A stretch of 64,000 nucleotides of DNA from Verrucomicrobiales bacterium (GTDB taxonomy: Bacteria > Verrucomicrobiota > Verrucomicrobiia > Limisphaerales > UBA9464): positions 41,783 through 105,782 of the forward strand of contig JAIYBC010000064.1 of the NCBI GenBank assembly GCA_027488845.1, written 5' to 3'. Position 1 is the stretch's first letter. Each line of letters begins with the position of its first letter. Of the stretch, positions 26,509-34,908 are shown piece after piece. The translations under genes and the position numbers were made by a program. The notes beneath the pieces are model-generated. The model was not told the origin of the DNA, searched no databases, and worked only from the letters and a program-made list of their open reading frames with translations.

Positions 26509-27540
26509 ATGATGAAGGCCGCCGTGTTGCATGGACGCGAAGACGTCCGCATCGAGGATGTCCCGGAGTTTCCGCTCCAGCCGGGCGAGGTCCGGGTCCG
26601 CATCGGCGCTGCGCTCACCTGCGGCACGGACCTGAAGGTCTTCCGCCGCGGCTACCATGCCCGGATGCTGAAGCCGCCGTGCGTCTTCGGACACGAGTTG
26701 GCCGGCACCGTCGGCGAGGTGCATCCGGAAACCCTCGGTTGGTCGGTTGGGGACCGTGTCGTCTGCGCCAACTCGGCGCCGTGCGGAGGGTGTCCGTCCT
26801 GTCGGCGCGGACAGGAGAACCTCTGCGACGATCTCCTCTTCCTGAACGGCGCCTACGCGGAGTCCATCGTGGTTCCGGCGCGTCTGGCTGCGAAGAACCT
26901 GCTCCGGCTGCGTCCGGCCACCGCGTTCGAGTCCGCGGCCCTCACCGAACCGCTCGCCTGCGTGGTCCAGGGCATCGACGACCTGAAGTTGGCGGCGGGC
27001 GAGAGGGTCCTGGTTCTGGGTGCGGGACCGATCGGCCTCTTCGCCGTGGCCTTGGCGCACAACGCGGGCTGCACGGTCGCCGTGGCGGGTCGAGGCGGGT
27101 CCAGGCTGGCCCTCGCCGGCCGGCTGGGCGCGGCTTCGGTCGTGGACATGCAGGGCAGGGAGGATCTGGAGCCGACGATCCGCGATGCGCTGCCCCGGGC
27201 GGAGTTCGATGTGGTCTTCGAGGCGGTCGGCAAGCCCTCGGCTTGGGAATCCGCGACCCGCTTGGTGCGGAAGGGCGGGCGGGTCAACTTCTTCGGCGGC
27301 TGCCCCAGTGGCGCCTCGGTCCAGTTCGACACCGGCCTGATCCACTACTCCAACCTGACCCTGCTCGCGTCGTTCCACCACACGCCGAGGACCATCCGAC
27401 GGGCGTTGGAACTGATCGAATCCGGGGTGATCCGGTCGGCGGACTTCGTCGACGGACAGGCCGGACTGGACGAGTTGCCCGAGCTATTCCGCTCGATGGC
27501 GTCAGGCAACCGGGCGGTGAAGACGTTGATTCGGCCCTGA
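26509..27540 (+). CDS. Zinc-dependent medium-chain dehydrogenase
   Basis: The 343-residue protein starts at the first of two tandem ATG codons. Catalytic zinc ligands are the Cys in LTCGTDLK and the His-Glu in FGHELAG. The structural zinc lobe is present with four Cys in CGGCPSCRRGQENLC. The Rossmann motif is VLVLGAGPIGLFAVALA. The order matches threonine 3-dehydrogenase/sorbitol dehydrogenase relatives that oxidise secondary alcohols with NAD. No neighbour hints at the substrate. Confidence 0.88.
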   Translation: MMKAAVLHGREDVRIEDVPEFPLQPGEVRVRIGAALTCGTDLKVFRRGYHARMLKPPCVFGHELAGTVGEVHPETLGWSVGDRVVCANSAPCGGCPSCRRGQENLCDDLLFLNGAYAESIVVPARLAAKNLLRLRPATAFESAALTEPLACVVQGIDDLKLAAGERVLVLGAGPIGLFAVALAHNAGCTVAVAGRGGSRLALAGRLGAASVVDMQGREDLEPTIRDALPRAEFDVVFEAVGKPSAWESATRLVRKGGRVNFFGGCPSGASVQFDTGLIHYSNLTLLASFHHTPRTIRRALELIESGVIRSADFVDGQAGLDELPELFRSMASGNRAVKTLIRP

Positions 27541-27899
27541 GCCGCGAGCCGGAAGGGACCCCTGACGGCCGGCGGCCAAGCCGGGGAGGAGACAGCGGGT
27601 TTCGAGGTGTTGGAACCGCATCCCGATCGGTGGCGTCCATTCCGGCCTCGGATCCGAATCCCCGTTGCGGTGCCGTCGTCGCGCTGTGGCGTGAAGTCCG
27701 GTTCCGTTGACCTGAAACGGATCCCAGACAGCCCGTGAAGGGGGCGAAGCAAAGGGAAGACAGAGCCTGCGACGTGACCGTACCCCACAATCCGAAAGCA
27801 AGGAATGGACAGGGCGAGTGTCGAAACGGTTAAATGGCTCGTCCCACGTCCGTCATCACACAGCATCTGTCATCCTTCAGTACCCATTCACGAACCACT
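27541..27899. other. Gene-free stretch between the dehydrogenase and MFS genes
   Basis: No credible gene lies in these 359 bases. The first two thirds keep the high GC of the neighbours; the last third is more AT-rich and contains a possible promoter, annotated separately. Confidence 0.5.
27806..27835 (+). promoter_or_regulatory. Possible promoter of the MFS transporter gene
   Basis: TGGACA (five of six to the -35 consensus) at 27806-27811 is followed after 18 bases by TTAAAT (four of six to the -10) at 27830-27835, about 65 bases before the start codon. The spacing is one base over the optimum. This is a match to consensus only. Confidence 0.35.
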
Positions 27900-29555
27900 A
27901 TGAGCAACGGAAGTAACGAGGGCATCGCGCCCAACGCAAAGCGGCTGCTTTTCGCCGGATTCATGGCGATCCTAGCGGCCGGCATCGGATTCGCTTTGCG
28001 AAACGGCCTCACCGGAGAGTGGAAATCGCTCTTCCGCTTCACTGACGGTCAGGTGGGTCTCATCGGCGGAGCCGGGTTTTCGGGTTTCTGTTTCGGCATC
28101 ATTTTCGGCGGCATCGTGGTGGACAAAATCGGCTACGGAAAACTGGTGGGTGCAGCCTTTCTGCTCCACGTGCTGTCTGCCGTCGTCACGCTCTCTCCTG
28201 CCCCGGACGTGAGCCAGGCAACCGCCTTCAATCTGCTCTTTTGCGGCTCCTTCATCTTCTCGCTGGCGAACGGCACCCTTGAGGCCGTTGCCAATCCGCT
28301 GATTGCGACCATCTACCCCAGGAATCGCACCCATTACCTGAACATCCTGCACGCGAGCTGGCCTGCGGGAATGATCCTCGGCGCCTTCGTCACCCTTTTC
28401 GTGGGTGACTCCCTTCCTTGGAAGGCGAAGTTGGGGCTGTACCTCATCCCCACCGCGATCTACGGCCTCCTGTTCTTGGGTCAGAAATTCCCGAAATCGG
28501 AAGCCTCCTCCAAGGGACTTTCCCTGGGAGAGATGATGAAGGACGTCGGAATCCTAGGAGCGAGCATCGTGGGTGTGCTGCTCTTCCTGTTCTTCCGCGA
28601 CTCGCTGGGCGGCATCATTGGAGCCATCACGGGCAGCGGATTCTTCGCGTCCCAAGCCTGGGTCGCCGTTTCGGCTCTCGTCGCGGTTGGTTTCGTCGCC
28701 TGGGTTGCCGTCATCACCAAGTTTGCGCTGGGGCACTGGATGATTTTCACCCTCTTCATCGCCCATGCCATCCTGGGTTCGCTCGAGCTGGGCACCGACT
28801 CATGGATCGAGAACATCAACGGCAGCATTCTGACCGCGAAACAGGGCACGATCCTCTTCATCTTCGCATCCGCGATGATGTTCGCCCTGCGGTTCTCCAG
28901 CCACTGGATCGAGTCGCGCCTCAAGCTCTCCCCGATCGCGATCCTGTTCACATGCTCGATCTTTGCCATCGTCGGATTGCTGGCCTGCTCTTCCGTGACC
29001 ACCCTCACGGTGGCCTTCGGTGCCGTGCTGCTCTACAGCATCGGCAAGACGTTCTTCTGGCCGACCATGCTTGCGGTCGTGGGAGACCGTTTCCCGCGGT
29101 CGGGTGCGGTGGCGATGTCCATCATGGGCGGAATCGGCATGCTTTCCGTGGGCCAGATCGGTGGCCCCGGACTCGGCTATGCCAAGGATCGCTTCACTGC
29201 CGAACATTTGGAGGCCAAGGGGCAGCAGGCCGTCCTCATTGCCAACAAGGCCGAGAAACCGTCAGGCCTGCTTGGGATCTTCAAGGAGGTCGCCGCCTTG
29301 GATGGAGCGAAAATGGAAGCCGCGAAAAAGCTGGCCGAGAAGGAGAAGCACGAGAACGTCTCCACCGAAAAGTCGCAGTTGACCGCGGATCAGAAAGCCA
29401 TGGTTGAGGCCAACATCGCGGGTGCCCGTCAGACGCTCAAGGCGGATGCCGCACTCCCGGTCGGAATGGCCGTCATCTACCTGCTGTTGATCTTCTACTT
29501 CAAGGCCATCGGCGGCTACCGGCCGATCACGATCGCCGACGCGAAGGCGGCCTGA
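27900..29555 (+). CDS. MFS transporter with a long charged loop before the last helix
   Basis: The 551-residue product has about 12 hydrophobic helices, for example RLLFAGFMAILAAGIGFALR at the N-terminus and FFWPTMLAVVGDRFPRSGA in the C-terminal half, a motif seen in sugar MFS porters. Between the last two helices lies an unusual hydrophilic insertion of about 90 residues, rich in Lys, Glu and Ala (AAKKLAEKEKHENVSTEK), probably a cytoplasmic coiled segment. The ATG at 27900 follows 'accact'. Codon choice is less GC-biased than in flanking genes. A strong terminator follows, so the gene is a single transcription unit. The substrate is unknown, perhaps a sugar. Confidence 0.8.
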   Translation: MSNGSNEGIAPNAKRLLFAGFMAILAAGIGFALRNGLTGEWKSLFRFTDGQVGLIGGAGFSGFCFGIIFGGIVVDKIGYGKLVGAAFLLHVLSAVVTLSPAPDVSQATAFNLLFCGSFIFSLANGTLEAVANPLIATIYPRNRTHYLNILHASWPAGMILGAFVTLFVGDSLPWKAKLGLYLIPTAIYGLLFLGQKFPKSEASSKGLSLGEMMKDVGILGASIVGVLLFLFFRDSLGGIIGAITGSGFFASQAWVAVSALVAVGFVAWVAVITKFALGHWMIFTLFIAHAILGSLELGTDSWIENINGSILTAKQGTILFIFASAMMFALRFSSHWIESRLKLSPIAILFTCSIFAIVGLLACSSVTTLTVAFGAVLLYSIGKTFFWPTMLAVVGDRFPRSGAVAMSIMGGIGMLSVGQIGGPGLGYAKDRFTAEHLEAKGQQAVLIANKAEKPSGLLGIFKEVAALDGAKMEAAKKLAEKEKHENVSTEKSQLTADQKAMVEANIAGARQTLKADAALPVGMAVIYLLLIFYFKAIGGYRPITIADAKAA

Positions 29556-29574
29556 TCGCCGTTCCCGAATCACG

Positions 29575-29610
29575 AAGGCGGGCTCCCGAAACGGAGCCCG
29601 CCTTTTGTTT
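29575..29610 (+). terminator. Rho-independent terminator after the MFS gene
   Basis: A perfect 12-bp stem pairs AAGGCGGGCTCC (29575-29586) with GGAGCCCGCCTT (29593-29604) around a 6-base loop, and the transcript then runs into a T-rich tail (TTGTTT). It lies 20 bases after the stop codon. Confidence 0.9.
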
Positions 29611-29702
29611 ACCCGGTTCCCCTCGTCCGTCCCCCCGGCCCCGCCCCCGGGAAAGCAGAACCGCCGGTTGCCAGCGGGGCGCCGTTCGCCGAAGCTCCAC
29701 CC

Positions 29703-30188
29703 ATGTCGCTGAAGGTGAACCTCAAGCACCTCGAGAACGGACCGGTCGAGTTGGACGACTCGATTCCGGCTCCCGAGCTGGTGCCGGATTTCCAGGACGA
29801 ACTGGTCCGCCTGGTGCATCCCGTGGATTACGAGCTGAAGGTGGAACGCCAGTCCGATGGACTTCTGGTCACCGGCCGCCTGGCGACCCGACTGGAGTGC
29901 GACTGCGCCCGTTGCCTGAAGACCTTCATCCTGCCGCTCGAACTGCCGGAGTTTGCCGCCCTGATCCCCTTCGAAAAGGTCGAGGGCGAAGAGATGACGG
30001 TGATCGATGGTGATTTTGCGGACTTGACCCCTGTCGTCCGAGAGGACATTTTGCTCGTCCTGCCAACGAGTCCGTTGTGCAGTCTTGATTGTCGCGGGCT
30101 GAAGCCGAAGACCGAAGCCCGCGATCTTCATTTGGGGGAGTCGTCCTCGGCAAGTGCCTGGAGCGCCCTCGACAAGTTGAAACTGTAA
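29703..30188 (+). CDS. yceD: YceD/DUF177 family protein (23S rRNA accumulation)
   Basis: The 161-residue protein has the DUF177 layout: a beta-rich N-terminal half, a cysteine motif CDCARCLKTF, the acidic VIDGDFADLTPVVREDILL helix start, and a C-terminal Cys-rich LCSLDCRGL. In many bacteria this gene precedes rpmF, and loss lowers 23S rRNA. The gene order yceD-rpmF-plsX-fabH seen here is the classic conserved cluster, which is strong support for the assignment. Confidence 0.88.
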   Translation: MSLKVNLKHLENGPVELDDSIPAPELVPDFQDELVRLVHPVDYELKVERQSDGLLVTGRLATRLECDCARCLKTFILPLELPEFAALIPFEKVEGEEMTVIDGDFADLTPVVREDILLVLPTSPLCSLDCRGLKPKTEARDLHLGESSSASAWSALDKLKL

Positions 30189-30199
30189 CCGAATAGAAT

Positions 30200-30388
30200 A
30201 TGGGCGTTCCCAAACGCAAACCGTCGCGCAGCCGTCAGCGCATGCGCCGGGCTTACAACAGCGTTCTCACGCTGCCGCAGCTCTCCACCTGTCCCCAGTG
30301 CGCCTCGCCGAACCTTCCGCACCGCGTGTGCGGCGAGTGCGGCTACTACAACGGGCGCCAGGTGATCAACGTCAGCGCTGTCGCCTGA
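30200..30388 (+). CDS. rpmF: Ribosomal protein bL32
   Basis: The 62-residue product starts MGVPKRKPSRSRQRMRRA, the standard bL32 N-terminus, and has the two zinc-binding pairs CPQC and CGEC. It is part of the large subunit near the exit tunnel. It follows yceD by 11 bases, so both are on one mRNA. A terminator-like hairpin lies directly after it, ahead of plsX. Confidence 0.96.
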   Translation: MGVPKRKPSRSRQRMRRAYNSVLTLPQLSTCPQCASPNLPHRVCGECGYYNGRQVINVSAVA

Positions 30389-30398
30389 TCCTTTTCCC

Positions 30399-30438
30399 TG
30401 CGCCGACCCTGTTCCCACGGGGTCGGCGCATTTTCTTT
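30399..30438 (+). terminator. Terminator-like hairpin abutting the plsX start codon
   Basis: A perfect 11-bp stem pairs TGCGCCGACCC (30399-30409) with GGGTCGGCGCA (30420-30430) around a 10-base loop, and TTTTCTTT follows at once. The plsX ATG begins at 30440, one base after the T tract. The tract sits where a Shine-Dalgarno would be, and none is visible. As drawn it should cut off most yceD-rpmF transcription before plsX, or act as an attenuator. Confidence 0.75.
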
Positions 30439-30439
30439 C

Positions 30440-31498
30440 ATGCGCCTGGCAGTGGACGTCATGGGTGGCGACCACGGCCCGGAGGAACTCCTCCAGGGCG
30501 TGAAGCTCGGCTTGGCTGCCGAGTCGGCCGTGCAGGAGGTCCACGTCGTCGGCCCTGAGGACGAGTTGCGACGCATCCTGGAACGGATCGGCTGTTCCGA
30601 CTCCCGGGTCCGGATCCGTCACGCGAGCGAGGTCCTCACCATGGAGGACAAGCCGGTCCAAGGCCTCCGCCGGAAGAAGGACTGCTCCATCCTCCGCGCC
30701 GTGGAACTCGTCCGCGACGGCTTGGCCGACGCGGTCATCTCATCCGGCAACACCGGAGGCATCGTCGCGGCCGCCACCATCCGGTTGCGCACCCTCGACG
30801 GCATCGAACGCCCCACCATCGCCTGCATCATGCCATCGAAGGCCGGTGCCTGGGTGCTCGTGGATGGCGGCGCGAATCCGGAGTGCACCCCGGAGAACCT
30901 GCTCCAGTTCGCGATCATGGGTTCGGCCTATTCCAAGGCCATGCTCGGTGTCGCTTCGCCCCGGGTCGGGGTCCTGAGCAACGGTTCCGAGGAATCCAAG
31001 GGCACCGAACTCACCCGCGCCGCCGTTTCCCTCATCCGCGCCTCCGGACTCAACTCGATGGGCTACTGCGAGGGCTACGACCTCTTCATGGACGGCGTCG
31101 ACGTCTGCGTCTGCGACGGTTTTGTCGGCAACATCGTCCTGAAGTCCGCCGAAAGCCTCGGCAAGGCCGTGGGTTCGATGCTGCGCGAGGAACTGAAGGC
31201 GAATCCGCTGCGCATGCTCGGCGCGTTCATCGCCCGCGGGGGGCTCACCGGCATCCGGACCCGCATGAATCCCGAAGCCTACGGCGGGGCGCCCCTGCTC
31301 GGCATCCACGGCTGCGTGATCAAGATCCACGGCGGGGCGAAGCGGGGCAACGTGATGCATGCGATGCACCAGGCCGTGCGTTTTGTCGGACTCGGGTTGA
31401 ACGCGACGCTGGTGCGTGACATGGCCTCGGCCTCCAGCCGGAACCCGAAGGCCGCGCCGGCTCCGGCGGAGAATTCCACCAGCACTCCCCGAACTTGA
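30440..31498 (+). CDS. plsX: Phosphate acyltransferase
   Basis: PlsX makes acyl-phosphate from acyl-ACP at the start of phospholipid synthesis. The 352-residue protein has MRLAVDVMGGDHGP at its N-terminus, ISSGNTGGIVAAATIRL, WVLVDGGANPECTPENLLQFA and YDLFMDGVDVCVCDGFVGNI, all standard PlsX blocks. The final 25 residues are a Pro/Ala/Ser tail. The stop overlaps the TTG start of fabH. A plsC-like gene at 14988-15611 could supply the later acylation step. Confidence 0.95.
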   Translation: MRLAVDVMGGDHGPEELLQGVKLGLAAESAVQEVHVVGPEDELRRILERIGCSDSRVRIRHASEVLTMEDKPVQGLRRKKDCSILRAVELVRDGLADAVISSGNTGGIVAAATIRLRTLDGIERPTIACIMPSKAGAWVLVDGGANPECTPENLLQFAIMGSAYSKAMLGVASPRVGVLSNGSEESKGTELTRAAVSLIRASGLNSMGYCEGYDLFMDGVDVCVCDGFVGNIVLKSAESLGKAVGSMLREELKANPLRMLGAFIARGGLTGIRTRMNPEAYGGAPLLGIHGCVIKIHGGAKRGNVMHAMHQAVRFVGLGLNATLVRDMASASSRNPKAAPAPAENSTSTPRT

Positions 31499-32505
31499 AG
31501 CATCCCCGCGCCAACCGCCCGCATCTCCGAACCGTGTCGATCACGGGCGTCGGCTCCCACGTCCCGTCGCGCGTGCTTTCGAACGCCGACCTCGAACGCA
31601 TGGTGGACACCTCGGACGAGTGGATCCGCACCCGGACCGGCATCCGGGAACGGCGGATCGCCGCCGAGGGAGAGGCCACGTCGGACCTCGCCGTCGAGGC
31701 CGCCCGCAAGGCCATGGCCGCCGCCGGGGTCACCGCAGACCAGATCGACCTGATCATCGTCGCCACCATCACCCCGGACCACCTCTTCCCCAGCACCGCC
31801 TGCCTGGTGCAACACAAGCTGGGAGCCTCCCGCGCCGCCGCCTTCGACATCGAGGCCGCCTGCAGCGGGTTCGTCTACGCCCTCGAGGTCGGTTCCCATT
31901 TCGTCCAGTCCCACACCTACGACACCGTCCTCGTGATCGGGGCCGAGAAGATGAGCTCGGTGGTCGACTGGACCGACCGCAACACCTGCGTGCTTTTCGG
32001 TGACGGCGCGGGCGCGGCGATCCTGCAGAACCGCCCCAGCGCGCACGGATTGCTCACGACGTGCCTCGGGTCCGATGGCGGCAAGGCCGGGCTTCTCGAG
32101 ATGCAGGGCGGGGGAAGCGCCTGTCCCGCAACCGCCGACACCGTGTCACGCCGGCTCCATTTCCTGCGCATGGACGGCAAGGAGACCTTCAAGAACGCGG
32201 TCAACGCGATGGTGTCCGCCGCCAACGAGGCGCTCGACCGGTGCGGACTGGAGATCGGGCAGATCCGCTGCGTCATCCCGCACCAGGCGAACCAGCGCAT
32301 CCTCACCGCGGTCGGCGAACGCCTCGGTGCGACTCCGGAACAGGTGTTCGTCAACGTCGACCGCTACGGAAACACCAGTGCCGCCAGCGTCGGGATCGCG
32401 TTGGACGAGGCGGTCCGGGAGGGACGCATCACCCGCGGGGACCTGGTGCTGCTCGTGGTCTTCGGCGCCGGATTGACCTGGGGTGCCGCCGTCATCGAGT
32501 GGTGA
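31495..32505 (+). CDS. fabH: Beta-ketoacyl-ACP synthase III
   Basis: FabH condenses acetyl-CoA with malonyl-ACP to start fatty acid synthesis. The 336-residue reading uses a TTG start overlapping the plsX stop (TTGA); a GTG at 31534, just before SITGVGSHVPSRVLSN, is an alternative and would remove a poorly conserved 13-residue extension. The triad is present: Cys in DIEAACSGFVYAL (C123), His in VIPHQANQR (H263) and Asn in YGNTSAASV (N293). The substrate-binding signature TSDEWIRTRTGIRERR is intact. Confidence 0.95.
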   Translation: MKHPRANRPHLRTVSITGVGSHVPSRVLSNADLERMVDTSDEWIRTRTGIRERRIAAEGEATSDLAVEAARKAMAAAGVTADQIDLIIVATITPDHLFPSTACLVQHKLGASRAAAFDIEAACSGFVYALEVGSHFVQSHTYDTVLVIGAEKMSSVVDWTDRNTCVLFGDGAGAAILQNRPSAHGLLTTCLGSDGGKAGLLEMQGGGSACPATADTVSRRLHFLRMDGKETFKNAVNAMVSAANEALDRCGLEIGQIRCVIPHQANQRILTAVGERLGATPEQVFVNVDRYGNTSAASVGIALDEAVREGRITRGDLVLLVVFGAGLTWGAAVIEW

Positions 32506-32532
32506 CGACGGCACCGCCGGCGTCCGTATCGC

Positions 32533-33549
32533 CTACCGGCGTCCCACCGCCTGGACCAGCGGCCGGATCTCCTCCATCAGCCTCGCGAAGCCCTCGAGCG
32601 AGAGCTGCTGGGCACCGTCGCTCCAGGCTTCCTTCGGATTCGGATGCACCTCGACGAGGAGCGCGTCCGCGCCCATGGCCACGGCCCCCTTGCACATCGC
32701 CGACACGAGGTCCGCGCGGCCCCCGCCCTGGCTGGGGTCGATGACCACCGGCAGGTGCGATTCGTTCTTCACGATGGGAACCGCCGAGAGGTCCAGCGTG
32801 TTCCGGGTGTAGGTCTCGAAGGTCCGGATGCCGCGCTCGCAGAACAGGACGTTCCGGTTGCCGTTGGCGAGCACGTACTCGCCGGCCAGAAGCCATTCCT
32901 CGATCTTCATGCTCAGGCCGCGCTTGAGCAGGATCGGCAGTCCGGTCTTCGCCGCGGCGATCAGCAGCTGGAAGTTCTGTGCGTTGCGGGCGCCGATCTG
33001 GAGGATGTCGGCGTATTCCGCCACCAGGTCGACGTGGTCTTCGGAGAGCAGTTCGGTGATGACGGCCAGTCCGGTGGCCTTGCGGGCCTTGGCGAGGAGC
33101 TTCAGGCCCTTCTCGCCGAGGCCCTGGAATTCGTAGGGCGACGTCCGCGGCTTGTAGGCTCCGCCGCGCAGGACCTTGGCCCCGGCCTTGGCGACCGCCT
33201 CGGCCGTGGTCATCAGCTGCTTCTCGCCCTCCACCGAACACGGGCCCGCCATCACCACGACCTCGGGGCCGCCGATCACGACGTCCTTGCCGACGCGGAT
33301 GGTGCTGTTGGCGGGGTGGGCCTCGCGGCTGACCAGCTTGAAGCGTTTCTGGACCGGCGTTACGGATTCCACCTGCGGCCAGGCGCGCAGGGATTCCAGG
33401 GAAGGCTGGCTGGCCTCGTCGCCGATGGCGCCGATGACGGTGCGGGATACCCCGCGCATCACGTGCGGCTTGTAGCCGAGTCGGCGGATCTCCTTGAGGA
33501 CGGCGGTCTCGTCGGTGCGGCGGGTCTGGGGCTTGAGTACGATGATCAT
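32533..33549 (-). CDS. aroF: 3-deoxy-7-phosphoheptulonate synthase, with N-terminal ferredoxin-like regulatory domain
   Basis: DAHP synthase joins phosphoenolpyruvate and erythrose 4-phosphate as the first shikimate step. The 338-residue protein begins MIIVLKPQTRRTDETAVLKE, an approximately 70-residue ferredoxin-like regulatory domain as in Thermotoga-type enzymes, then the KDVVIGGPEVVVMAGPCSVE entry to the barrel, LRGGAYKPRTSPYEFQG (PEP-binding Lys/Arg), ILQIGARNAQNFQLL and HLPVVIDPSQGGGRADLV with a metal His. The regulatory domain implies feedback control by an aromatic amino acid. It is convergent with fabH. Confidence 0.95.
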   Translation of the reverse strand: MIIVLKPQTRRTDETAVLKEIRRLGYKPHVMRGVSRTVIGAIGDEASQPSLESLRAWPQVESVTPVQKRFKLVSREAHPANSTIRVGKDVVIGGPEVVVMAGPCSVEGEKQLMTTAEAVAKAGAKVLRGGAYKPRTSPYEFQGLGEKGLKLLAKARKATGLAVITELLSEDHVDLVAEYADILQIGARNAQNFQLLIAAAKTGLPILLKRGLSMKIEEWLLAGEYVLANGNRNVLFCERGIRTFETYTRNTLDLSAVPIVKNESHLPVVIDPSQGGGRADLVSAMCKGAVAMGADALLVEVHPNPKEAWSDGAQQLSLEGFARLMEEIRPLVQAVGRR

Positions 33550-33753
33550 GGGGTGCGTGGTGTTCCGCGCTTCATCGCCTCCGGTCCTGATGGGAACCGC
33601 AGGCGGTGGCCTGCGGCTTCTGGTGTTCAGGAATCGGTCATTCCATGACACGGCCGCAGCGCCGGATCCCGTAAAAGGATCCGTATCCAAAAAAGCATCC
33701 GCTGCGGAAGTTCATGTGACCTGAAGGGAAAAAACCGCAAGCGAAGGGTCCCG

Positions 33754-34728
33754 TCAATGCCCGGGTTCCGGCGGATCCGCGACCTGGAGCCGGTTCCAGC
33801 GTTCAAGCCTCGCCTTCGTTTCCGCCACTTGGTGGGTGTTGTCGCAGAACCGTCCAAGGTCCCAGGTGTCGGCGAAGACCCGTCCCCTCCGAAGCTCCAA
33901 ACCCGCGCGGAGCGCCGTCTCGAGCGACGCAAGCCGAGGCGGTGCGTAGTCTCCGGATCCCCGCAGCGCCTCCATCGCGCCGTTGCCATCGCGGGTCGGG
34001 ATCACCGTCACGACGTCTGCCCCACAATCGAACGCATGCCGGGTCGAACGTACCGCCCATTCGAGACCCGTCGGCTCGTCCATGAAGGGCGGTCGGAGCA
34101 GCACGAACACGCGGACGTCGATGCCTTCGCGTTTCAGGAATCCGCAGGCTTCGGCGAATTCCTGCAGCCCGAATCCCTTGTTGAGCCGGTCAAGAACCTC
34201 CGGATGGGCCGTCTCCAATCCCATCGCGACTTCAAGCCGTGTCCCACCGCCCAAGGCGTCCCGGAAGGGGAGGATGCGTGGACCGACGAGTGTCGGATGG
34301 CATTCCACGACCAGACGCCGGAAGGACGACGCGCGACGGGCGACCCCGTCGAGGTCCTCTCGGGGAATGGCTCCTGCGTCGAAGAACGAGCCGGCGTTGT
34401 AGAGTTTGAGCCAGTCGGGCCGCTCCGGACTCGATGCGGAGTCCGCCGCCAGGGCGTCGTCGATCTGCCTGAGGACGTCCCCGGGCCGGATCGGGCGATC
34501 GAGGGTGTGCCGCCAGAGATCGCACATCAGGCAACGCCAGGGGCACTCGCGGTTCGTCAGGAACAGGGTGAGAATCGAGGCGAAGCCGCCCAAGCCGTCG
34601 GGCTCGGTTTCCCTCAGGCTGTGCGAGACCCGTTCCGGGGACAGGCCGGCATCCCGCGCGATGCCCTGACGTCGATCCAGGATCCAACGGGTGCGCTCCC
34701 GGGAGGTTGGGGGATAGGACTCCGGCAT
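33754..34728 (-). CDS. Radical SAM protein, Elp3/RaSEA-like
   Basis: The 324-residue protein has a three-cysteine cluster motif ECPWRCLMCDLW (C62, C66, C69), preceded by LTLFLTNR. Later blocks are LKLYNAGSFFDAG (a GGE-equivalent), VVECHPTLVGPRIL, LEVAMGLETAHPEVLDRLNKG and VFVLLRPPFM, typical of the TIGR01210-like radical SAM group that includes an archaeosine-synthesis protein. I do not claim that function in a bacterium. It stands alone, divergent from the secretion operon. The start ATG is at 34728, followed by PESYPPTSRERTRWIL. Confidence 0.8.
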   Translation of the reverse strand: MPESYPPTSRERTRWILDRRQGIARDAGLSPERVSHSLRETEPDGLGGFASILTLFLTNRECPWRCLMCDLWRHTLDRPIRPGDVLRQIDDALAADSASSPERPDWLKLYNAGSFFDAGAIPREDLDGVARRASSFRRLVVECHPTLVGPRILPFRDALGGGTRLEVAMGLETAHPEVLDRLNKGFGLQEFAEACGFLKREGIDVRVFVLLRPPFMDEPTGLEWAVRSTRHAFDCGADVVTVIPTRDGNGAMEALRGSGDYAPPRLASLETALRAGLELRRGRVFADTWDLGRFCDNTHQVAETKARLERWNRLQVADPPEPGH

Positions 34729-34908
34729 GTCGCGCGGATTGAAAGGGGATCCGTGCGTGTCCGACAGCTCCAAACGACATCGCCCCGACAGTGCCGTTGG
34801 GTCCGTGCCGGGGCCTTGGCCCCGGCGGGAAACTCCGGGGTGGACTCGCGTACGAGTTCCGTCGCAACTTTTCGGGGCGGATGACGTTGTACCAGCGCCA
34901 TCACGCCG

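Noticed and set aside
33550..33753. Terminator in the 'ccgcaagcgaaggg' stretch after the radical SAM gene
   Set aside because: The only stem is about three base pairs before the T run, too weak to call.
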